DNA of 13,334 nt from Modestobacter sp. Its GTDB lineage: Bacteria > Actinomycetota > Actinomycetes > Mycobacteriales > Geodermatophilaceae. The notes beneath the pieces were generated by a model. That model was not told the origin of the DNA. It searched no databases and was given only the letters and a program-made list of their open reading frames with translations. Shown here piece by piece: positions 6,106 through 13,334 of this stretch; position 1 is the stretch's first letter; the number at the start of each line of letters is the position of its first letter. Both the position numbers and the translations under genes were made by a program. The stretch spans positions 1 to 13,334 of the forward strand of contig JAOPVN010000127.1 in assembly GCA_025966175.1 (NCBI GenBank), written 5' to 3'.

Positions 6106-7395
6106 TCACCGCTCGTCGGCCCTCGCCGGCACCAGCAGGGTGAAGACCGGCGGCCGCGGCCGGGACAGCAACAGTCGTCCGCCGTCCGCCTCGGCCAGGC
6201 TGCGCGCGAGCGACAGCCCGATGCCGTGTCCGGAGGTCCCGTCGACGCGGCGTTGGAACAGCCGGCTGGGATCCAGCGGTCCGGCACCTTCGTCGGCGAC
6301 GTCGATCGCCAGCGCCCCGCCGGCATCGCGCACCGACAGCGTGACCACGCCCGCGCCGTGGGTCACCGCGTTGTCCAGCAGGACGCCGATCACCTGCCGC
6401 ACGCCCGCCGCCGACGCTCGGCCGACGGGCAGCCCGTCCTCCAGGATGACGTCCAGGGACCGCCCCTGTCCGTCGAGCACCGGACGCCAGGCGGTGACCA
6501 CCTCCGCGACCACGTCGAGGACCGGGAGGAGCCCACCCCGGCCGGTGTCCCGGGCGAGGGAGAGCAGGTCCTGGATCGTCCGCTCCAGCCGATCGACGGA
6601 CTCGATGGCGGCCAGCATCGCCGCGCGGTGGTCGGCGGCCGGTTGCTCCAGTGCGGTCTCCAGCCCCAGCCGCAGGCCGGTGAGCGGTGTGCGCAACTGG
6701 TGCGAGGCATCCGCCGAGAACGACCGTTCCCGGTCCAGGAGGGCACCCAGCCGGTGCGCGGTCGTGTCGAGGGCCTGGCCGGCCTCGTCGATCTCCGGGA
6801 TGCCGCTGCTGGCCGTGCGCACGCTGAAGTCACCGTTGCCCAGGCGGTGCGCGGTCGCGGCCAGCGACTCCAGCGGCAGCGCCAGCCGACGCGCCTGCCG
6901 CCGGGCCAGCAGCCAGGTCACCCCGACGGCGAGCGCCCCGAGCGCGAGCATGAGGGCCCACGCGTAGGCGATCCTGGTCCTGACCGCCGAGTAGTCGCTG
7001 GCCGCGCGGACGATCCCGGTGACCGCGGCGCCGTCGCTCACCGGCACGGCCACCACCAGTTGGCCCGACGCGTCGTTCGCGCTGGCCACTCTGCCGTCCC
7101 TCGCCTGCCGGGTCACGGCATCGGCCCGGTCGGGACCCACGCCCAACAGCCGAGAGCCGTCCGTTGCGTACAGGCCGAGGGCCACGTCGTCATAGACGCC
7201 GGGCAGGGCTGCAGGTGGCTGCCCGCGGAGCAGGTCTGCCGCCACGGCGATGGCGACCGTGTCCGCGGCCCGTTCCGCCTCGTCGCGTTCGTCACCCAGG
7301 AAGTACTGGGCCACGCCGTAGGCGAGGGGGATGCCGAACAAGCTGGTTGCCAGCACCGCTGCCAGCACACCGAGCACCACGATCCGTCTGCGCAC
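6106..7395 (-). CDS. Sensor histidine kinase 2 (HAMP-HisKA-HATPase)
   Basis: A 429-residue membrane sensor kinase. GTG at 7395 is chosen because it directly precedes the RRR-IVVLGVLAAVLATSLFGIPLAYGV membrane helix. The open frame extends further upstream only by reading through the repeat tail of response regulator 2. The first TM helix is about 5-28, the second about 143-163, and the sensor loop of about 110 residues lies between. A HAMP region follows (about 164-220). The H-box is FSADASHQLRTPLTGL with His232. The ATPase core has LLDNAVTHG (Asn342), DVADEGAGPLD (365-375) and SGHGIGLSLAR (388-398). The F-box is short (LFQRR). The gene starts 19 bp after the response regulator 2 stop, in the same operon. 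No strong ribosome binding site is visible, so translational coupling is likely. Confidence 0.92.
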   Translation of the reverse strand: MRRRIVVLGVLAAVLATSLFGIPLAYGVAQYFLGDERDEAERAADTVAIAVAADLLRGQPPAALPGVYDDVALGLYATDGSRLLGVGPDRADAVTRQARDGRVASANDASGQLVVAVPVSDGAAVTGIVRAASDYSAVRTRIAYAWALMLALGALAVGVTWLLARRQARRLALPLESLAATAHRLGNGDFSVRTASSGIPEIDEAGQALDTTAHRLGALLDRERSFSADASHQLRTPLTGLRLGLETALEQPAADHRAAMLAAIESVDRLERTIQDLLSLARDTGRGGLLPVLDVVAEVVTAWRPVLDGQGRSLDVILEDGLPVGRASAAGVRQVIGVLLDNAVTHGAGVVTLSVRDAGGALAIDVADEGAGPLDPSRLFQRRVDGTSGHGIGLSLARSLAEADGGRLLLSRPRPPVFTLLVPARADER

Positions 7396-7414
7396 GGGTC
7401 GCAGTGTGCCCGGC

Positions 7415-8146
<732 letters not shown>

Positions 8147-8153
8147 GCCGCCC

Positions 8154-8159
8154 ACGGTA
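8154..8159 (-). promoter_or_regulatory. -10 element for a leaderless response regulator 2 transcript
   Basis: On the minus strand TACCGT (8159-8154) fits TAnnnT. Seven bases separate it from GTG 8146, which would put the transcription start on the start codon. The -35 region is not convincing. The element lies in the 121-bp divergent interval (8147-8267) that must also hold the promoter of the plus-strand operon, for which I see no clear hexamers. Confidence 0.38.
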
Positions 8160-8267
8160 GAGGGCCGGGTCCGGGCCGCTCTCTTTGCCGTCCGCTCACC
8201 TTGGGATGGCCCGCCGATGGGGGGCTCCCGTCCAGCATCGGTGACACCAGCCGATCGAGGAGTCCCG

Positions 8268-9431
8268 ATGCCCGCGCAGCTCACGACACCGCAGCTCACG
8301 CCGCTGCTGACCACACCGCCGGTCGCGCCCGCGGCCGACCCGGGGGTGATCGGGGGTCGTCCTCGGGTGCTGGTGGTCAGCGGCAGCGTCGGCGCCGGGC
8401 ACGACGGGGCGGCGAACGAGCTGGCCGCCCGGCTCATTGCCGCCGGTGCCGAGGTCGCCGTCCGGGACTTCCTCGACGCGGTCCCGCGGCCCGTCGCCTC
8501 CCTCCTCCGGGACGGGTACACCAACAGCGTCATGCACGTCCCCTACGCCTTCGAGTTCCTGTTCCGGCGGACGGAACACCGCGGCCTGCTGTGGGGGATC
8601 CAGCAGGCCGTCTGTGCGGTGGCGGAGACGGCCGTGACCCGCTGGGTCACCGACGTCCGCCCGGACGTCGTGGTCGCCACCTACCCGCTGGCAGCCCAGA
8701 CGGTCGGCCGGCTGCGCGTCAGCGGTCGACTGGGCGTCCCGGCGATGACCTACCTGACGGATCCGGCCGTGCACGTCAGCTGGCTGCACCCGGGCATCGA
8801 TGTGAACCTGACGGTGACGGCTGCCACGGCCGCCCAGGGCGCGGCCGAGTACGGGCACCGGTTCACCGTGGGCGGCCCCCTCGTGCCCAGCCGGTTCGGG
8901 GTTCCACTGGAGCTGGATCGTCTGGTGGACCTGCGCCGGGAGCTCGGGCTGAGCGCCGGCCGCCCGGTGGCCCTCCTCGTGGCCGGCTCGCTGGGGCTGG
9001 GGGACCTGCTGCCCACCGTCCGGGACGTCGGGGCAGCCGGGTTCACGCCGCTGGTGCTGTGCGGCCGCAACGACACCCTGCGCCGACGGGTCGCCACCGA
9101 ATGGGGTGCCGTCGCGCTGGGCTGGCGGACCGACGTGCACGAGCTGATGCAGGTCGCCGACGTCCTGGTGCACAACGCCGGCGGACTGTCCTGCACGGAG
9201 GCCCTGGTGGCCGGACTGCCGACCGTGACCTATCGCCCCATCCCCGGCCACGGCCGCGCCAACGCGCGGGTCCTGCACGAGGCGGGTCTCGCTCCCTGGG
9301 CGCGGACGCCCGCCGAGCTGGCGCACTGCCTGCGCGCGGAGTCCGGGCGGGACCGGACGCCGGGGGCGCTGGACGACCCGACGGACGTCGTGCTGGCCGC
9401 GCTGCACCGGACAGCGGCCCGGGCGGCGTGA
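8268..9431 (+). CDS. MGDG-synthase-like glycosyltransferase (GT28-type, GT-B fold)
   Basis: A 387-residue glycosyltransferase. ATG at 8268 has GAGGAG seven bases upstream. Residues about 1-30 are a Pro/Thr/Ala-rich leader. The N-terminal Rossmann domain shows GSVGAGHDGAANELA (39-53), the glycine-rich GxGH motif of the MGDG-synthase N-domain. FLDAVPRPVASLLRDGY follows, then TDPAVHVSWLHPGIDVNLTV. The C-terminal nucleotide-sugar domain has VLVHNAGGLSCTEALVAGLPTVTYRPIPGHGRANARVL (about 300-337), matching the donor-binding motif of the family. Relatives (plant MGD, Bacillus UgtP, MurG-like enzymes) transfer a sugar from a UDP donor to diacylglycerol or a lipid acceptor at the inner membrane face. 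The exact donor and acceptor here are unknown. It is the first gene of the plus-strand operon and its TGA overlaps the next start (GTGA). Confidence 0.87.
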   Translation: MPAQLTTPQLTPLLTTPPVAPAADPGVIGGRPRVLVVSGSVGAGHDGAANELAARLIAAGAEVAVRDFLDAVPRPVASLLRDGYTNSVMHVPYAFEFLFRRTEHRGLLWGIQQAVCAVAETAVTRWVTDVRPDVVVATYPLAAQTVGRLRVSGRLGVPAMTYLTDPAVHVSWLHPGIDVNLTVTAATAAQGAAEYGHRFTVGGPLVPSRFGVPLELDRLVDLRRELGLSAGRPVALLVAGSLGLGDLLPTVRDVGAAGFTPLVLCGRNDTLRRRVATEWGAVALGWRTDVHELMQVADVLVHNAGGLSCTEALVAGLPTVTYRPIPGHGRANARVLHEAGLAPWARTPAELAHCLRAESGRDRTPGALDDPTDVVLAALHRTAARAA

Positions 9432-10153
9432 ACACCCGTCGATGGGCCGCGGGGATGGCCGCCCCGCTGCTCGGTGCCGCGCTGGTGCACGCCGCGCCCG
9501 CGCTGACCGCGCGCGGTCCGCTCCGGCGGGCGATGCCCCGGCTGACCGGTCAGGGGCGGCCGGGCGGGGTGGCGCTGACCTTCGATGACGGGCCGCACCC
9601 GGTCGGCACGCCCCTGGTGCTCCAGGCCCTGGCCCGGCTGGGCTGGACGGCGACGTTCTTCCTGCTCGGCAGCCAGGTCGACCGTCATCCCGACGTCGCC
9701 CGGTCGATCGTCGCGGCCGGACACGAGGTCGGCGTGCACGGCTACGAGCACGCCAACCACCTGGCCCGGTCCGGCCGCTGGGCGCAGCGCGACCTCGAGC
9801 GGGCCTGCGGGCAGATCACCGCGGTGACCGGAGTACGCCCGCGGTGGTTCCGGCCGCCCTACGGGGTGCTCAGCGCGGGGTCCGTGCGTGCCGCCGCGCA
9901 CCTGGACGTGACCCCGGTGCTCTGGACGAGCTGGGGACGCGACTGGGAGGGGCCGCCGGCCGACCAGGTGCTCGGGCACCTGCTCCGGTCCCTGGACGAC
10001 GGCGGCACCGTGCTGCTGCACGACTCCGACTGCACCAGCCGACCCGGCGCCTGGCGATCGGCCGTCGAGGTGCTCTCCCCGCTGGCGGCCGAGCTGGACC
10101 GCCGGGGCCTCGCCGCGCGGCCGCTGCGCACCCATCTGCTCCGTTCCGGATGA
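9428..10153 (+). CDS. Polysaccharide deacetylase (NodB homology, CE4)
   Basis: A 241-residue protein starting with GTG in a GTGA overlap. A short hydrophobic N-terminus (about 8-26, GMAAPLLGAALVHAAPAL) could be an uncleaved anchor or weak signal. All CE4 motifs are present: TFDDGPHP (51-58; Asp53 catalytic base, Asp54 metal ligand), HGYEH (104-108; His104 and His108 metal ligands), RPRWFRPPYG (137-146), SWGRDWEG (about 168-175) and VLLHD (195-199; His198). The family removes N-acetyl groups from GlcNAc-type sugars in peptidoglycan, chitooligosaccharides or lipid-linked sugars. Placement between a glycosyltransferase and a membrane transporter points to a glycolipid or envelope glycan intermediate rather than extracellular chitin. 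The stop overlaps the next ATG (ATGA). Confidence 0.92.
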   Translation: MNTRRWAAGMAAPLLGAALVHAAPALTARGPLRRAMPRLTGQGRPGGVALTFDDGPHPVGTPLVLQALARLGWTATFFLLGSQVDRHPDVARSIVAAGHEVGVHGYEHANHLARSGRWAQRDLERACGQITAVTGVRPRWFRPPYGVLSAGSVRAAAHLDVTPVLWTSWGRDWEGPPADQVLGHLLRSLDDGGTVLLHDSDCTSRPGAWRSAVEVLSPLAAELDRRGLAARPLRTHLLRSG

Positions 10154-11073
10154 CCCCGGTCCTGCTCGCCCTGGCGTCGGCGCTGGCCTTCGCCACCGCC
10201 ACCGTCGTCCAGCACCGGTCGGCCGCCGAGGCGCCGATGAGCGGCGGCCGGTTCGTTGCGGTGCGGCTGATGAGCCGGCTGCTCCGGCACCCGGCCTGGC
10301 TGGCGGGCCAGGCTGCGGCCGTCGTGGGCCTGACGCTGCACGCACTCGCACTCCACGCCGGACGGGTGGTCCTGGTCCAGCCGCTGCTGTCCAGCGGGCT
10401 CGTCCTCGCACTCCTCCTGGGCGCACTGGTCGACCGACGGCACGCCGACCGGCGACTCCCCGACCGTTCCGAGTGGGCAGCCGCCGGCCTGGTGGCCGTC
10501 GGACTGACCACCTTCCTCGTCGCCGCCCGGCCCAGCGGTGGAGCCGACGTGGCCCGCCCGTTCCCGATGCTCGGCTGCGTGCTCGGCGCGCTCCTGGTCG
10601 CGGCAGCCGCTGCCGGCTGGAGCGCGCGACCGCGAGCCCGGCACCGCACCCTCTGGCTCGCCTCGGCCGCCGGTGCCGGCTTCGGTGTCGCCGGGCTGCT
10701 CCTCAAGGAGGTGGTCGCGCAACCCCTGGCGCGGTGGCCGGCGCTGGTGGCACTGATCAGCGTGGGCGCCGTCTCGATCCTCATGTCCCAGTGGGCCTAC
10801 CGGTCCGGATCACTCATCCAGTCCCTGCCGGTGATGACGGTCATCGAACCGCTGGTCGCGATCCTGGCGTCCGGACCGCTGTTCGGGGAGCGCCTGGCGC
10901 CCGGCGCCGGCGCGCACACGGGCCAGCTCGTCGGCGTCCTCGGCCTCGGCATCGGGGTCGCCCTGCTGTCCCGGCGTACGGCCCTGCGGGAGACGGCTCC
11001 ACGCCCGACCGCCTCCTGGTCGGACACATCGACGGTGCGAGGAGGTCGTGCACGTGAACGCGTTCCCACCTGA
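10150..11073 (+). CDS. DMT-superfamily (EamA-like) membrane transporter
   Basis: A 307-residue protein with about nine or ten hydrophobic segments and almost no soluble domain. It reads as two repeated halves: helices at the N-terminus (TPVLLALASALAFATATVVQ), then AAAVVGLTLHALALHAGRVVLVQPLLSSGLVLALLLGALV, and a second half with GVAGLLLKEVV and SIL-MSQWAYRSGSLIQSLPVMTVIEPLVAIL. The loop-helix patterns QPLLSSGLV and IEPLVAILASG resemble the DMT/EamA and NIPA-like groups. No substrate can be read from sequence. In context it may move a lipid-linked sugar or other precursor across the membrane. Its start overlaps the deacetylase stop and its end overlaps the next gene by 20 bp. The last 30 residues are polar and coincide with the next gene's ribosome binding site. 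Confidence 0.78.
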   Translation: MTPVLLALASALAFATATVVQHRSAAEAPMSGGRFVAVRLMSRLLRHPAWLAGQAAAVVGLTLHALALHAGRVVLVQPLLSSGLVLALLLGALVDRRHADRRLPDRSEWAAAGLVAVGLTTFLVAARPSGGADVARPFPMLGCVLGALLVAAAAAGWSARPRARHRTLWLASAAGAGFGVAGLLLKEVVAQPLARWPALVALISVGAVSILMSQWAYRSGSLIQSLPVMTVIEPLVAILASGPLFGERLAPGAGAHTGQLVGVLGLGIGVALLSRRTALRETAPRPTASWSDTSTVRGGRARERVPT

Positions 11074-13060
11074 GCTCGGCGATCGGTCCGGCCGGTCCCT
11101 GCTGCAGACGGTCGCCGGCCGGCGGTCGGCGCTCGCCGGGCTGCTGGTCGCCGCCGGGCTGCTCTACTCGCTCGGCCTGTCGGCTTCGGGGTGGGCGAAT
11201 GCCTACTACTCGGCAGCGACCCAGGCCGGTGCGATGAGCTGGCGCGCCATGCTGTTCGGCGGACTGGACCCCAGCGGCGGCATCACCGTGGACAAGCCAC
11301 CCGCCTCGCTGTGGCTCGCCTCGTTGTCGGTGCGCCTGTTCGGCCTGTCGACGCAGTCGTTGCTGCTGCCCCAGGCGCTGTGCGGCGTCGTCTCGGTCGC
11401 GCTGCTCTACGGCGCCGCCCGGCGACAGGCACTGGCCCTCGTCCCTCTGTCGCCGCGCGGCACCGGCGCTCCGGACGACCGCGACCCGTGCCGTGAGGCG
11501 CGGGCGGCAGCCGTCGGTCTCCTCGCGGCCGGCGCGCTGGCGCTGACCCCGGTGGTCACCCTGATGGTCCGCTACAACAACCCGGATGCCCTGATGGTCA
11601 CGCTGTCGGTGGGCGCGGCCTACGCCCTCGTCCGATCGGTCGGGTCCGCCCGCGGCGGCGGCGGCTGGCTGGCCGTGGCGGGCGCGCTGCTGGGCCTGGC
11701 CTTCCTGACCAAGCTCCTGCAGGCCTGGCTGGTGCTGCCCGCGTTCATGGTGGTCGCCCTGGTCGCCGGTGCCGGTCCGGTCTGGCGGCGGCTGGTGCGG
11801 GTGCTGGGCGCAGCGGCCGCGATGATCGGGGCCGCCGGGTGGTGGGTGCTCCTGGTGCAGCTGACGCCGGCCGCCGACCGGCCCTGGATCGGGGGCAGCC
11901 AGCACGACAGCGTGCTCGAGCTGGCGCTCGGTTACAACGGCCTGGGTCGGGTGACCGGCCAGGAGGGCGGTGGCGGAGCAGGCAACACCGCGCGGCCGGC
12001 CAACTGGTTCCGGCTGTTCGGGACGTGGGCGCCCGAGGCCAGCTGGCTGCTGCCCGCGGCGGTGGTGGCCCTGGTGTCCGGCTGGGTGCTCACCCGGGGA
12101 CGCGGCCGGCGGGACCCGGTGCGGGCGGGGCTGCTGCTGTGGGGCGGATGGCTGCTCGGGGCCGGCGTCGTCCTCAGTTCGCTGCGCGGGATCTCGCACA
12201 GCTACTACGCGGTGCAGCTCGCCCCGGCCATCGCCGGCTCGGTCGCGCTGGGCGGCGCGCTGCTGTGGCAGCACGCCTGGTCGGCGGCCGGTGCGGCCTG
12301 GGCGGGACGGGCGCTCGCGGGCGGTGTGGTCGTCACCGCCCTCTGGTCGACCGGGTTGCTGATGAGCCGGCCGGCGTGGCCGCTGGGCACCGCGCCGGTG
12401 GCGCTCATGGCCGCAGCGGTCGCCGCGCTGGGACTGGTCACGGCCGGGGTCGCGGGGACCGGGCGGCCCGCCGCCCCAGGGCCGGGCGCACCACCGCTGC
12501 CGGAGCGCCCCGTCCCGGCCCGGGGATGGACGACGCGGGTGGTCTCGGTCGCCGCCGTGGCTGCGCTCCTGATCGGGCCGGCGACGTGGTCGGTGGCGAC
12601 CGCGGCGGCCATGCACCGGGGGTCCAACGTCGTCTCCGGGCCGGGGCTGGCCTCGTCCCGCACCCCGCCCGGCATCAGCCCCGGCAGCACCTCGACCGCG
12701 CGGCTGCCGACGGTGCTCGTCGACACCGTCCGCGCCGGGGCGCCCGGCTACGACTGGGCCGCCGCGGTGGTCGGACGGCGGGCGGCCGACCTGCAGCTGG
12801 GCAGCGGTGCGCCGGTGTGGGCGCTGGGTGGGTTCACCGGTGGCGATCCGCACCCGACGGTCGACGGGTTCATCGCGGCGGTCGCCGCCCACCGGGTGCA
12901 CTACCTGGTGCTGCACGGCCCGCCTGGGGGAGGGAGCTCGCCGTCCGCCCAGATCGCGCGGTGGGCGGCCCGGCGTGCCCCGATGCAACCCATGGGGGAG
13001 TGGTTCCTGCTCGACCTGACCGGGGCCGCGGCGGCGAGCCCGTCCAGCGGCCCGCAATGA
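11054..13060 (+). CDS. YkcB-like GT39-family membrane glycosyltransferase
   Basis: A 668-residue polytopic protein of the ArnT/PMT (GT-C) superfamily. The first extracytoplasmic loop holds GWANAYYSAATQAGAMSW (46-63) and DPSGGITVDKPPASLWL (72-88), the signature of the Bacillus YkcB-type branch. ALTPVVTLMVRYNNPDALMV follows. About a dozen hydrophobic helices fill residues 25-530. A soluble C-terminal domain of about 130 residues (PVWALGGFTGGDPHPTVDGF ... VHYLVLHG ... GEWFLLDL) also matches YkcB-type proteins. GT-C enzymes transfer a sugar from a polyprenyl-phosphate donor to an envelope acceptor outside the membrane. I chose GTG 11054 because AGGAGG (11040-11045) lies eight bases before it; the GTG at 11048 is too close. 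It overlaps the DMT gene by 20 bp. The loop around residues 133-155 is polar and longer than expected. Confidence 0.88.
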   Translation: MNAFPPELGDRSGRSLLQTVAGRRSALAGLLVAAGLLYSLGLSASGWANAYYSAATQAGAMSWRAMLFGGLDPSGGITVDKPPASLWLASLSVRLFGLSTQSLLLPQALCGVVSVALLYGAARRQALALVPLSPRGTGAPDDRDPCREARAAAVGLLAAGALALTPVVTLMVRYNNPDALMVTLSVGAAYALVRSVGSARGGGGWLAVAGALLGLAFLTKLLQAWLVLPAFMVVALVAGAGPVWRRLVRVLGAAAAMIGAAGWWVLLVQLTPAADRPWIGGSQHDSVLELALGYNGLGRVTGQEGGGGAGNTARPANWFRLFGTWAPEASWLLPAAVVALVSGWVLTRGRGRRDPVRAGLLLWGGWLLGAGVVLSSLRGISHSYYAVQLAPAIAGSVALGGALLWQHAWSAAGAAWAGRALAGGVVVTALWSTGLLMSRPAWPLGTAPVALMAAAVAALGLVTAGVAGTGRPAAPGPGAPPLPERPVPARGWTTRVVSVAAVAALLIGPATWSVATAAAMHRGSNVVSGPGLASSRTPPGISPGSTSTARLPTVLVDTVRAGAPGYDWAAAVVGRRAADLQLGSGAPVWALGGFTGGDPHPTVDGFIAAVAAHRVHYLVLHGPPGGGSSPSAQIARWAARRAPMQPMGEWFLLDLTGAAAASPSSGPQ

Positions 13061-13083
13061 GCCCGGCCCAGCACGTCGGTCGT

Positions 13084-13116
13084 CTCAGCGCCCCCTCAGC
13101 GCGGGGCGCGTACACA
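13084..13116 (+). promoter_or_regulatory. Candidate response-regulator operator and promoter for the GT2 gene
   Basis: CTCAGCG occurs twice as a direct repeat (13084-13090 and 13095-13101), 11 bp apart start to start. A -10-like TACACA lies at 13111-13116. The second half-site overlaps where a -35 would sit (about 13088-13093), a layout typical of OmpR-type activation. A start near 13123 would leave a leader of about 17 nt containing GGAGGG. This suggests that the GT2 gene can be transcribed separately from the upstream operon. Inferred from pattern. Confidence 0.5.
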
Positions 13117-13139
13117 ACAGCCATGGAGGGACGTGCACC

Positions 13140-13334
13140 GTGCTCATCGACCCAGCCACCGACGTCATGACGGCCGCGCGCGACCTGCCTGCGGTCGAAG
13201 CAGCCCTGCCGGTCGTCGACGTCGTCGTTCCCGTGCACGACGAGGAGGCCGATCTCGAGCCGTGCCTGCGCCGGCTGCACGCGCACCTGTCCACCCAGCT
13301 GCCCTATCCGTTCCGGATCACGGTGGCGGAGAAC
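13140..13334 (+). CDS. GT2 glycosyltransferase (YkcC / polyprenyl-phosphate sugar synthase-like), 5' part
   Basis: The first 65 codons are visible and the rest lies beyond the right edge. After a variable leader of about 25 residues, the GT-A core begins LPVVDVVVPVHDEEADLEPCLRRLHAHL, with the family's first beta strand and the acidic DEE that helps bind the nucleotide sugar. PYPFRITVAEN follows, where YkcC-like and dolichyl-phosphate mannose synthase-like enzymes have I-T-[IV]-A-[DE]-N-A-S-T-D. Such enzymes charge polyprenyl phosphate with a sugar for use by GT-C transferases. The position just after a YkcB-like gene repeats the Bacillus ykcB-ykcC pairing. GTG at 13140 follows GGAGGG (13125-13130) at nine-base spacing. 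An in-frame ATG ten codons later is a less likely start. Confidence 0.82.
   Translation, partial: MLIDPATDVMTAARDLPAVEAALPVVDVVVPVHDEEADLEPCLRRLHAHLSTQLPYPFRITVAEN

Noticed and set aside
10841..13057. 738-codon minus-strand open frame opposite the GT39 gene
   Set aside because: The sequence is low-complexity Arg/Gln/Gly/His, while the plus strand encodes a clear YkcB-like membrane protein.

Overview
This is a very GC-rich window with dense coding on both strands, GTG starts, stop/start overlaps and several family hallmarks typical of a high-GC actinobacterium. Codon use and gene families (DUF5996, MGDG-synthase-like glycosyltransferase, PepSY plus two-component genes) fit a member of the Geodermatophilaceae or a close relative. 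That placement is an impression from the sequence, not a measured result.

Left part (1-3271): the 5' end of a cold-shock protein gene runs off the left edge on the minus strand. It is followed by a small two-TM membrane protein, a DUF5996 protein and a DedA-family membrane protein, all on the minus strand. Between them lie three decayed fragments: a YciI-like piece (770-888), the C-terminal end of an MMPL-type transporter on the plus strand (about 1960-2243) and a PAP2 phosphatase that has lost its catalytic core (2808-3152). This stretch looks like a region of gene decay.

Middle part (3272-8146): two OmpR-type two-component systems and a secreted PepSY-domain protein. PepSY (minus) diverges from histidine kinase 1 (plus). 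Kinase 1 runs tail-to-tail into response regulator 1 (minus) with a 28-bp overlap. Upstream of regulator 1 on the same strand lie histidine kinase 2 and response regulator 2, an ordinary RR-HK pair. CT(G/C)AG half-sites with an 11-bp period lie between PepSY and kinase 1, just upstream of regulator 1, and again upstream of the last gene. They are candidate operators for regulator 1.

Right part (8268-13334): a plus-strand operon divergent from response regulator 2. It holds an MGDG-synthase-like glycosyltransferase, a polysaccharide deacetylase, a DMT-type membrane transporter and a large YkcB-like GT39 membrane glycosyltransferase, each overlapping the next. After a 79-bp gap with its own promoter-like elements comes the start of a GT2 (YkcC / polyprenyl-phosphate sugar synthase-like) gene cut by the window end. 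Together these could make, de-N-acetylate, flip and transfer a lipid-linked sugar onto an envelope glycan or glycolipid, with the two-component systems as likely regulators. That pathway is an inference from gene content.
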